From Silene latifolia (Eukaryota; Streptophyta; Magnoliopsida; Caryophyllales; Caryophyllaceae), in NCBI RefSeq assembly GCF_048544455.1, contig NC_133537.1, forward strand, positions 311,773,738 to 311,837,737: a DNA stretch of 64,000 bases. Direction: 5' to 3'. Both the position numbers and the translations under genes were made by a program. The notes beneath the pieces are model-generated. The model saw only the letters and a program-made list of their open reading frames with translations, was not told the origin of the DNA and made no database searches. Shown here piece by piece: positions 54,748-64,000 of the stretch (its first letter is position 1; every line of letters starts with the position of its first letter).

Positions 54748-56332
54748 CTAGAGATCTCGGCCAACCGAGCCTACATTCTCTAAAACAACCCCTGCCTGTG
54801 CTGGATTAGTCACTGAGGTACCACCTAGTCCAACATCCTGAAACACCACAATATCCTCAACCAGTAAGTCCTGATCAACAAGAAGGGAAAACTGATTGGG
54901 GGAGGAAGGGATAGAGGTAGCTTCCAAATCTTCAACAAGAGGAGAAGAGACCCTAATAGGATTAACCACAGAAATTACAGGGCTTACTGAGTGCTTTACA
55001 GACCCCCCTTTTGACAGCTTTCCTCTAGAGGGAGAGGATCTCTGACCTTGCTTTGAGCTTGAGTCTACATTCCTCACCTTAGATGGAGTAACTGTCAAAG
55101 GGCATCTGAGGTACCACCTAGCTCCTGACTACTAGTTCCAATAGCCTGGTCAGAGCAGTCAGACCCAGAAGGAATACAAGTTGCAGTCTCAACAACTGGT
55201 TTTTCCTTAGTAACCTTGGCTGACAGTTCCTTAGCTTTTTCCCACTTACAAGAATCCAAAGTACGACCCAACTTGCCACACCCTTTACAAAAGTAAGGAT
55301 ACCATTCATAGACAACCTTCTGAGTAACCTGCCCTAAGTAAGGGATGTTAAGAATCACTTGGTCAGATAGGGGCTTAGAAACATCAATTTCAATCAAGAC
55401 CCTAGCAAAAGAGAGCTTGACTTTAGTAGTAGTGGCAGGATCAGCAAACAAAGGCCTACCCAATTTACTTGCAATCTTGCTTAGCACAACATCTGACCAT
55501 AGAAATGGATCAAGACCCGGAAATAAAACCCAAACTGGTACTTTAGAAACTTTCTCCATTTCACAAGAGAACATAGGAGACCAGTGCTTAAGAACAAGAG
55601 AATTACCCCCAATTTTCCATGGCCCATGCTTAAGAACAACATTCATTTCTTCAGAACTAGAAAAACGAAATGAGAACCAGCCCTTCCGAAAATACTGTAC
55701 TACAGGATTAGCAAATTTCCCCCAATATTTCGAAACAAACCCTTGAACCACAGCAACAGAAGGTTTAGAACCCACTATATGCCCCATCAAAGTATTTTCC
55801 CACAATTTCAATTCAGCAGCAAAATCGTTTTCCTCTAAATCAATGGTCTCCGAATTCATTATATTTTCACAAAAAAAAAACAAATCCATACCCTGTTGCT
55901 TCGTATTATTAACAATGGAAGCCCAATTTTTAGGTTTAACAGAAACATTATTCACAGTAACTGATTCCTTAGGAATGACATCATTATCAGTATTATTAAC
56001 AACAGATGGAGAAACAGTAGTATTCACAGCTGTATCATAATTTTCCAAAGGAATTATTACTTCATTAGTATCCATTTTTTGAGAAGAATCACTTAACGGC
56101 ATAGCTACAGTATTATGAACAGTAGAAGAAACGGAGAAGACGAAGCTATACCAGCAACAGCTATGGCGGAGGCAATAAGATCATTCACCGTCCCCGGATT
56201 TCGCGGCTGGGTAAAAGAATCCTCCTCCAAAAGGCCACCATTTTCAACAATTGAACCATCAATAGAATCCTTAGCTACCGGCGAAGCCATTGCCAACTTT
56301 GCCTTAGCAATCCGAGCTCTAGTACGAGCCAT
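54748..56332 (-). pseudogene. LINE ORF1: DUF4283-type protein with degenerate zinc knuckle
   Basis: Probable start at 56332 (MARTRARIAKAKLAMAS). After a frameshift near 56110 comes the main part: the DUF4283-like domain (LWENTLMGHIVGSKP, VVQGFVSKYWG, FRFSSSEEMNVVLKHGPW, PVWVLFPGLDPFLW), then the knuckle CKGCGKLGRTLDSC, where the usual His is Arg. A second frameshift near 55097 leads into a Ser/Pro/Val-rich tail ending near 54748. In plant LINEs ORF1 binds RNA and forms the particle. A separate ATG gives ORF2 113 bp downstream. Confidence 0.8.
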
Positions 56333-56446
56333 GAGGAAAGAAGAATTAATGGAGGAAAGAGGAAAAATCAGTTTTCATGGAAAAGTCGGTTAAAAATTTT
56401 GTTGAAAAGGTTGTTGAAAAAAGAGAGAAATTGGATTACATGGACT

Positions 56447-57498
56447 TGGTCAATCATGTCTTAAAACATTTTAGGACCCAAAAAAACGGCTTCGGTGCTA
56501 TCATCCAAACATATCGGACTTCGACACTTCCTCACATACAAGGATTCAAACGGTGTCATGCCAATGCTATCATGGTAGCTATTGTTGTAAGAAAATTCGA
56601 TCAAAAGTAGCCTATCTTCCCAAGAGCCCTCAAATTCCAAGATGCAAGGTCTCAATCAGGTCTTCCAAGGTTTGGATGGTTCTCTCCGTTTGCCCATCCG
56701 TTGCTGGGTGGAAGGTCGTACTCATCTTCAATTGAGTACCCAAAGAGTTTTGAAGCGCTTTCCAAAACGTTGAAATGAATCGCGAATCCTGGTCCGTTAC
56801 AATATCCTTCGAGAATCCATGAAACGTGACCACATATTTGCAATATGTATTTCCTAATTCCACTTTTCTCGAATGTCTTTCATTGCAATGAAATGAGCCG
56901 ATTTGGTTAACCTATCTACAATGACCCAAATCATGTTGTTCCCTTTTTGTGTTCTGGGTAACCCCACTATGAAATCCATAGATATTGACTCCCACTTCCA
57001 TTCTGGCACCTCTAGTGGTTGAACTTTCCCTTGCGGTCTCTTGTGTTCTAGTTTCACCCTTTGGCAAGTCATGCACCTTGCCACAAATTCCGCCACTTCC
57101 CTCTTAATGTTTGACCACCAAAAGGTCTTCTTAAGGTCCTTGTACAACTTATCACCACCCGAGTGTATCGAGTAAAGTGTTTTATGAGCTTCATTCATGA
57201 TCTTCTTCTTAAGTTCCTCATCCTTTGGTATGTACCACCTCCCTTCGAATCGAAGACTTTCGTCCTCATGCAACTCAAACCTTGAAAGCTCACCCCTCTC
57301 TAGCACTCCTTTCCACTCTTGGATCTTCACACCACTTGCTTGCTTCTCTCGAATTTCAACGTACAATTTGGATTCTAAGGTCAAGTCCCCGATTGCATCC
57401 CCTTTTCTTATCACATAAATGCCATCTTCTTTACCTCTTTCTTCAATCTTAGCATGGACAAAGCGGTACACAAGGAGTGCACCTGTAATACCACTCAT
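56447..57498 (-). pseudogene. E5 integrase, zinc finger and catalytic core
   Basis: Minus strand. HKTLYSIHSGG ... CMTCQRVK forms the HHCC finger (about 57050-57200). Then WESISMDFIVGLP (first Asp), WVIVDRLTKSAHF, then after a frameshift near 56860 DIVTDQDSRF (second Asp) and FHPATDGQTERTIQ (Glu), then a frameshift near 56650 and EFSYNNSYHDSIGMTPFESLY. It is cut by the LINE at HVI. Upstream of 57498 the element is lost. Confidence 0.87.
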
Positions 57499-58099
57499 TT
57501 TCGCAAAACATTTAGTTTATGTTTTCTAAACCCGAATTTCGAGGACGAAATTTCTTTTAATGGGGGAAGATTATAATACCCAAATATTTTAAAATATATA
57601 ACTTGAGTAAGAAATTTATTCCTTTTTACTTTTGCCCAATTTTATTCTTATCCAAACTTTCAATTGTTAGCCTGTGGCCTAAACCTATTTGTTATAAAAC
57701 CCTTGTTATTTCCTTGTGCGCCACAATATGGAGTTGTCGATTTTCATATGACTACTTTTCATGGTCATCATCAGATCCCAATTAATATCGTTACCAATAC
57801 TACGTACTAGCTATTCCTTTTAAGTTTTAATTCGCTACGTACGTGTATCTCTTGCGCTATTTCGTCCCATTCACCTACTCGATCTAATTCCTTATAAACA
57901 AGGTAACACGATTTTACCGATCCTAATAATTTTACTATTGTTTAGGGTTATATGTTATATTTGCTAATTATTATTGTTTGTTTGGGGTTTGTGTGCTGAT
58001 TACATGAATTTTGTATCCTATGGTTTTCCTTTGTATTTTATGATGATTAATATTGATTATAATAGTAATTATATTTTCTATTCTCTTTTTAATGGTTAT
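57499..58099 (+). mobile_element. E6: 3' end of a plus-strand chromovirus
   Basis: CGAATTTCGAGGACGAAATT followed by a purine tract (tgggggaaga) at 57561-57570 is the normal 3' end of Tekay/Del-type elements. An LTR starts near 57571 (TATAATACCCAAAT) and is cut at 58099 by E7. The E6 coding region is absent; E5 integrase lies head to head on the left. Confidence 0.65.
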
Positions 58100-60490
58100 T
58101 GTAGATACCTCATTTCTGCACTTCCCGCAAACCACCCGGTGATGATTGGGCCGCATGTTTGGTACACGGAACGATTTGTGACAGTTCGTAAGTTTATCGT
58201 CAAGTGATCGCTCAAACACTTATGTCTACCTCTTAAATGTCATCTAAGTGCCGATACGGTCGTTTTGACAGTAATTAGAGTACATTTGGAGTCCGGGCCT
58301 AAAACCGTCTTCATTTCTGACAGCCATTAAAATGCCGAGTCGGAATATTCTGGAATGTTCAGGATACTTCTATTCCATATTTTATAAATCTTTTAATCTT
58401 TGGTAAACAATTTCCCGTAATATTCACACAAAATATTAAGGAAAACTAAATTATTCCGTTATTCCATAAACTAAACATGGAAATCTTTCTTCCGCAGGAG
58501 GAAACCACTTGGGAAAGGACGGAGCAGGTGCTGCGCCTCTTCTAAGAGACGCAGTGCCTGCTGCGCCTCTTCCCAAGTCCTTTTCTGCGTATTTTTCGTA
58601 TCTTTTCATATCTTTTCGAGATTCACTTCCAAAGTTTCTCCGAAAAACCCTACTTCCTCCACGTGATTAGTATAAATAGGGACCTTCGGTCTCACATATT
58701 TCTCATGCGAGTGTCCGCCCTTCTTTTCTCCCTTTGCATTCTAGACCACGTTCTTACTTTCTGGCGTCTACGTGCTTGAACTTTCGACCACGTAAGCTCG
58801 GATCCTTCTGAGTACCAGCCTCGTTTTGCATGACCGACCAATTTGACCAACTCCACCATAATCAACTTTAATCAATCTGTTTTAATTCCTCTTACGAGGG
58901 CACTTTCGTCTACATTCGAGTCGAGAATCACTAATCGTTAACTTAGTTCAAGTCGTTTCGTCAAACATGTAAGTCTGAGGGTGTAAATCTCTCTTTAATT
59001 CATTGTTATTCATTTATTGCAATCATGTTGTAAGATTTATGTCGAAAATACAATTAAACCGATTTCTAAAACCCTTTGTTTAAAACCATTTTTTACGGAT
59101 TATCAGATGACAACCGTCGAGAAAGGACGCAGCAACTGCTGCGCCTCTTCGAAGGGACGCATTACCTGCTGCGCCTCTTCGTGAGGCTGCCACAGTTCCT
59201 GCTTCCTTTCTTCTTCCTTCGTCTTTCGTTGATTCGTTTTTTTTCTTTTGTTTTCATTTGTTCCTTGTTTTAATATAACAATCTGAACATAATAATTTGA
59301 CATATAAATTGTTCATCATTATTAACATATAATTCATCTCATTAATTCCCGACTTAAATCCCAAATAACCAATATTTACCGGTTTTCGTCACTAAAGTCA
59401 ATTCGGTTTTTAGAAATTCGATTCATTCATATTGGGTTTCTCGAATTCGATCTCTGATATATTCTCACCTGTTTATTATCATATCCATCATTAGTTCATC
59501 ATTAATAGTTTATTTAACCTAATTAATTTGTTTAGTTATTAATTTGTTAATTAATCCTCTTTAACCTTGTAATAATTCGTCCTAATTAGTTTCATCCATG
59601 TTTATTGCTTTCATGACCGTTAATCGCATGTAAATAATCTGATAATCACTTTCATCCGAGTCAAATAATATAATCGATCATTAAAATGACCAACAAATAT
59701 TAACGAGTTGCAATTCCGGCTTCACAGCCAGAACTGAGCCAAGGAACAGACGCAGTGACTGCTGCGCCTCTTCCTGGTTGACTTCTCTCTCTGAAATCCC
59801 GTTTTGCCTTGACCTAATTTATTAGTTTACGTATTTAATTAACTATTATTCGTATTATCACCTAATAATCTGTTCGTTCATTCATTTATTCTTTCTTTTC
59901 TAAGCTATCCGTTTTAGATGTATTTTCGACATAAATCATTAAACCCGACGTAATTATTGTAATTTTCATTACTGTAATTTCTTTTATTGTATTTATCATT
60001 GTACTTTTTATTACTTGTATACTTTCACATGTAATTGAACTTAAATCCCGATTCGACCTAATTGTATGCTAAATTAATTGTTTACCGACTTAGTATTAAT
60101 TCTCACATGTTAGGATTAAAATGTTGGATGTTGCATTGCATTGCATGCATATAATCGACAATATATCGAGTATAGATAACTTCCCTAATCATTAGTAGAG
60201 GTCGCTATCAAGGCGGGCGGGATTAGGTGTTCGATCAAAAGAGCTTCCTAATACGTACCCTCACCCCTTACTCCAGATCTCTGTGAACATCCGTGTTCAT
60301 TGGCATCCACGAGAGTCATTCTAGACATAGAATGCTAAGGGTAACGAGTTCTTGGTGTTCATGTCACTACTTTGTGTCTTGACATGGCACGAAGTATTCG
60401 AACGGTTTCCAATTTTCCACAATAAATTGGTGGCGACTCCACAAATGCAAACGCTTGTTTCCCAAGCGCCCCCGTGGCCCCGTGTCCACA
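58100..60490 (+). repeat. 5' LTR of E7
   Basis: 2391 bp, TGTAGATACC to GTGTCCACA, with near-complementary ends. TATA box TATAAATA at 58671-58678. Five exact copies of TGCTGCGCCTCTTC start at 58529, 58559, 59137, 59167 and 59760. No gene. Confidence 0.75.
58671..58678 (+). promoter_or_regulatory. TATA box in E7 LTR
   Basis: TATAAATA in ATTAGTATAAATAGGGACC, about 100 bp after the first TGCTGCGCCTCTTC pair. Confidence 0.65.
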
Positions 60491-60493
60491 GTT

Positions 60494-60511
60494 TAGCGAC
60501 TCCGCTGGGGA
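60494..60511 (+). other. E7 primer binding site
   Basis: TAGCGACTCCGCTGGGGA four bases after the LTR; a TGG start would be expected, so position 2 is likely mutated. Confidence 0.6.
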
Positions 60512-61288
60512 TAATACACTTACGTGTAGCCAAAAGGGTGAAACTTGAACAAGGTTAGGGAATAGTTTGTACAAGACAATTGTCGGTTTTCATAACTCGG
60601 TCTTCCTAGATCGTTTCATTCGGCCTTCCTAGGCCCAACCCAACCCATTCGACCAATCGTCCCGTCTAAACGGTCCTAATTCTTATTTGGGCCTAAGGAT
60701 GGATAGCGATTGACGTCATCCATACCATGGTACTTGCTCTTGTTTGTATCAAGGACTTTCACTACTTGAGGAAATGGACTAGGAATCGGCCTTACTCTTG
60801 TTTGGTACGAGCCACTCCACAGACTTCGGGTTTGATTGTTCGGTATGGCAACCCACCCTTTAATCCAAAACCCGTTTAAATGCACTCAGCATCCCGTTAT
60901 AATGCTTGTATATTGTTTGTACCATACGTGATCACCCTTTTCTAAACAAAACCATGACGATTTTTGTAAAGTTCAAAATCCTTCTTTAACATGTAAAATT
61001 TCGAACTTGGGCCTAATGTTAGCGCAAAACAAGCCGAAACTCTGTCCAATTGTCGAGTCAAAATTCGGGCCTCAAAACCCATTTCAAAACTTCACTTCGA
61101 GTCCACTCCTACAACTACACTAAAGTTGACTAGGACCAACATTTTTCAAACTTTGTCATTTCCTCAAAACTCACTGACACAAGTGGCACACTCCCACTTC
61201 ACGAGTCAAAACATTTCTTTTCAAGTAAGTGTGCTAGAGTGGTCGATCGTGTTTTGATTCATCATCGATCTCTTATTCAGTTTCCAAG
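60512..61288 (+). other. E7 untranslated leader
   Basis: No credible gene. Pyrimidine-rich stretches with several cggccttccta-like direct repeats near 60600-60630. Confidence 0.5.
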
Positions 61289-63085
61289 ATGCCTGAAACA
61301 AGCGACGCGAACTTCAATCAACTCCAGAATAGTAATAATCAAATCCTAACCGCGCTAGATCGTCTCCAAGTTACTCAAGACCAAGTGTATGATCGCCTTG
61401 ACACCATTGAGGGCCGAATATATGCCGTGGAAACAAGGATGCCTCCTCGAGAAAGTGAAATCGCTGATGACTTCGTGAATGACTTCGGGGATGAAAACCC
61501 TCCCATGGGTATGAGTGCAGCTGAGAAACGACTCCAATAATTAGAGGACCAATTAATGTCTCTTAAAGGGGATGACATTTATAGGGAGAATAATCGCAAG
61601 TATGAGGCTGTAAGTTCCAAGTTTCCAACCAACTTCAACATGACGGATATCCCTAAATTCAAGGGGCATGAAAACCCTTTGAACCATATCCGTGCCTTCA
61701 AGGATTATGTGTCTATCAAAGGCATTAAACCCGAGATGTTCTTAAGGATCTTTCCTTCATCTCTGGACACCATCCCAAAACAATGGTTCTATTCGCTAGA
61801 GCACAAGAAAATCGCTACTTGGGACGATGCCGCAATCGAGTTTGCTAAACAATATGCGGATTATGCTGAAATCCAAGTCAACATGCGCACTTTAGAGGTT
61901 CTTACCCAAAATGACAAAGAAGGTTTCACCGATTTCCTAAGTCGGTGGAGGAAGACTAGTACTCAACTTGTTGAACGTCCGGATGAGGCTACCCTTGTGG
62001 AGAAATTCGTGGACAACCTAAAGCCCATCTATGCAAATCATTTGAGGTATCAAAACATCAAGACTTTCAAATATTTGACCGTACTAGGGATAAGGATCGA
62101 AGATGACATTCGTAAAGGGCTCTTGTCCAAAACGATAGGTCGTGGATACCAAGGCTCAACAAGTCGTTCTTACGGCTCCACTAGCAAGACCGGCGAAGTT
62201 TACCTCCTTGAGCCATCTAAGAAGAGTACCCCTCCAAGGAAATTCACAAATCTAGGGGACACGTATTCCAACGCTCTGAAAAGATTGACGAAACTCGGGA
62301 AACTTCAACCCATAGGCCCTACGCCTGAACCAGAAAAGAAATCCAAGTTCTGGGATGAGAATTCGTACTACGAATACCATAGAGGTAAGGGACATGATAC
62401 AGAGAAATGCTACAAATTGAAAAATGTACTTCAAGACATGATTGAAGACGGTCGCCTACCAATACCACCTGGAGGTAAGCCTAACAACACTAAGAATCCT
62501 CTTGGAGTTCTAGTGATTACAAATGAAGAATCTACCATAGATTGTTCACATCTCATTTCCCCAGTCGAAAATGAAGTTCATGCAATAGAAAATGAAGGGA
62601 ACTACTCCACCATTTCCCCAACCATCACTGATTTCATCGCATGGGCAAAAAGTGTGGATAGGCAAGTCTTGGAACTAGAGAGTGCAGTGGCAACCTTACG
62701 TGGCCCCAACGCCACACCTAGAGAACACGCACCACTAGTTTTCTCTCAAAACACTACAATGCAAGAAGTAGTAGCCATGGTTGATGAACTAGTCGACCAA
62801 ATTATCCAATTAAAAGCAGAAATCATGAGAATGAGGGAACTTGTTGCTATCAATGGAATATGGGCCGACGATGACGAAGATCTGTATCTCACTGAACACT
62901 ACTTAGTCAAAGTCAGTGAGGAAATAGTCCAGAATTGTGAAGATCAAAATGTAGATCACCTCACTCGTTCAGGACGCCCATACCAAAATACTTCCCAAAA
63001 TTGTCCCATAGCAAACGGTCCAACCAATGTAGTCACACCAAGTGATAATGAAGAAGGCTCTACCGACCATCTACTAAAGCAACTA
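61289..63085 (+). pseudogene. gag: E7 gag, interrupted by TAA
   Basis: Starts MPETSDANFNQLQNSNNQ. The frame is broken only by a TAA at 61538-61540 (after KRLQ, before LEDQL; a Gln codon is expected). A coiled-coil N-terminus precedes the capsid core (FNMTDIPKFKGHENPLNHI, WDDAAIEFAKQYA, FTDFLSRWRKTSTQLVERP), then a basic linker, then a zinc finger Y-E-Y-H-x4-H-x4-C whose first Cys is Tyr, near 62365-62415. A second coiled region follows (62640-62860). The frame continues past TAA at 63086 into protease. Confidence 0.85.
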
Positions 63086-63967
63086 TAAAAGACAAAGGCT
63101 GATCTTTCAGTCGGGCAACTAGTGTCAAGCTCATTCCCACATCGCCAAGCTTTGCTGCAAGCTTTGGCCAAACTAAATGTGGCACATAACTCCACACCCG
63201 ACGACGTGGTCAACTTGGACTTCCAAGAATCACCAAAGCTAAGTAATCCTATTACTTTCTCGGATGAGGATTTGTCACCCTTCGGTGCTAGTCATAACTT
63301 GGCTCTTTATATCACCGTCATTTGCTTAAAGACGAATGTGCCAATGACCTTAGTAGATGATGGCTCCGCGGTCAATGTCATACCCTTGAAAACGGCATAT
63401 AAATTGGGCATGAAAGAATCAGATTGGACTCCTACCAATCAAGGTGTTCGCGCATATGATGGTACACGACGAAAGGTGGTGGGACTTGTTGACCTAACCA
63501 TAGCCACAGGGCGGATTGAGCGAAAGGTCAATTTACAAATAGTAGACATTGAGGCATCCTTCAACATACTTCTGGGAAGACCCTGGATTCACGCTTCCAA
63601 AGCGATAACATCCACACTCCACCAGAAATACAAAATCCCACTAAATGATAAGGTGGTGACGATCACTTCGTCGCCCATCAAAGCAATCATCAAAAAGAAG
63701 TCAAGCAATCAAGTCCTTACAGATCCAGTGCATGAACTTGGGGGCTTTCATATCATAAACGTCATAGAGAGTGAATTGGCACCATTATACTTCAATCCCT
63801 ACTCTAACCTAGTAGTCAACCACATACTCAAAGCCCAGGGATACTTCCGGGGAATGCCTTTGAATCTTATCCGAAGGAGCATCATTGCCCCCTACAAGAA
63901 GGGTAATTCACAAAGAATACCCCTTGGATTAGGATACAAACCCACCAAAGAGGAAGTTCTCAATTAA
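63086..63967 (+). pseudogene. E7 aspartic protease
   Basis: In the same frame as gag beyond the TAA at 63086-63088. It starts KTKADLSVGQLVSS and HRQALLQALAKLNV, a block common before TAT proteases. The active site is MTLVDDGSAVNVIP (Asp near 63355), then NILLGRPWIHASKA. It ends at TAA 63965-63967. RT is expected further right; Ogre elements separate it by a stop and intron. Confidence 0.83.
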
Positions 63968-64000
63968 GATGCTCGCTCAAATTCAAAACCGTAAGAATGT

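Larger units (their letters stand above)
51104..56432 (-). mobile_element. L1-type LINE, nearly full length, 14-bp target duplication
   Basis: A 5.3-kb minus-strand element whose poly(A) is the T-run at 51105-51124. GGATTACATGGACT flanks it (51090-51103 and 56433-56446) inside the E5 integrase. It contains ORF1 (nucleic acid binding) and ORF2 (endonuclease, RT, zf-RVT). Damage is light: ORF2 has two in-frame stops and one frameshift. Confidence 0.93.
41142..57498 (-). mobile_element. E5: chromovirus-type gypsy element, truncated, with nested E4 and LINE
   Basis: Minus strand. The 3' LTR (41142-41940 plus 49352-50321) is split by E4. It is preceded by the purine tract around 50322-50345 and the phrase GGAGACGAAGTTC, typical of chromovirus 3' ends. 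Integrase follows, C-terminal part 50590-51103 and the rest 56433-57498, split by a LINE. It is truncated at about 57498, so gag, protease and RT are missing. Confidence 0.8.
58100..64000 (+). mobile_element. E7: 5' part of an Ogre-like TAT element
   Basis: A 2.4-kb 5' LTR (58100-60490), primer site 60494-60511, 0.8-kb leader, gag from 61289, and protease to 63967. RT lies beyond the window. The long LTR and the gag-protease content resemble Ogre elements; the assignment is inferred. Confidence 0.78.

Noticed and set aside
60420..60500. Possible tRNA gene because of TGGCGACTCC and GC-rich segments
   Set aside because: No cloverleaf or A/B boxes; the sequence is the E7 LTR end and primer site.

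Overview
The window is nuclear DNA of a flowering plant and consists almost entirely of nested, mostly decayed retrotransposons. I found no host gene, no rRNA or tRNA gene, no CRISPR array and no bacterial operon. The element types (TAT/Retand-like, Ogre-like and Athila-like Ty3/gypsy elements, a chromovirus, Ty1/copia, an L1-type LINE and a CACTA end) fit a eudicot. The Retand-like layout, with a spliced antisense gene between pol and the 3' LTR, makes me think of Caryophyllaceae such as Silene, but that placement is inference.

Layout, left to right. (1) 1-2500: 3' end of a plus-strand TAT element (E0), inserted into the 5' LTR of a copia element. (2) 2501-23488: the copia element, with LTR remnants, a met-tRNA-like primer site and a ruined pol. 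Inside it sit a 5'-truncated LINE (3955-4777), a solo TAT LTR (5298-6030) and a TAT element E1 (7484-17595). A 1458-bp copia segment is present twice (6031-7488 and 17596-19053) because of a rearrangement. (3) 23489-25318: the 3' end of an Athila-like element. (4) 25319-38839: a truncated minus-strand TAT element (E2), split by a complete minus-strand TAT element (E3, 27835-37757, target duplication ATTAC). (5) 38840-41141: a microsatellite, unrecognised coding relics, a broken Stowaway-like piece, a CACTA terminus and an integrase scrap. (6) 41142-57498: a minus-strand chromovirus (E5). Its LTR holds a complete gag-protease-only Athila element (E4, 41941-49346, duplication ACAAC), and its integrase holds a nearly full LINE (51104-56432, 14-bp duplication). 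(7) 57499-58099: the 3' end of another chromovirus (E6). (8) 58100-64000: the 5' LTR, leader, gag and protease of an Ogre-like element (E7) that runs off the window.

How the parts work. Each gypsy element encodes Gag, protease, reverse transcriptase/RNase H and integrase, transcribed from a TATA box in its LTR and primed at a tRNA site beside the 5' LTR. Three observations stand out. First, E1, E2 and E3 share an in-frame UAG followed by CAR-YYA exactly between protease and reverse transcriptase; this is the classic leaky-stop context. Second, LTRs of unrelated families carry short motifs repeated at about 20, 21 or 30 bp just upstream of their TATA boxes. The 12-bp palindrome ACTCGATCGAGT is shared by the Athila-type E4 and the chromovirus E5. 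Third, the antisense accessory genes of E0, E1 and E3 each have a TATA box 130-190 bp upstream of their start, and those of E1 and E3 also show intron-like junctions.
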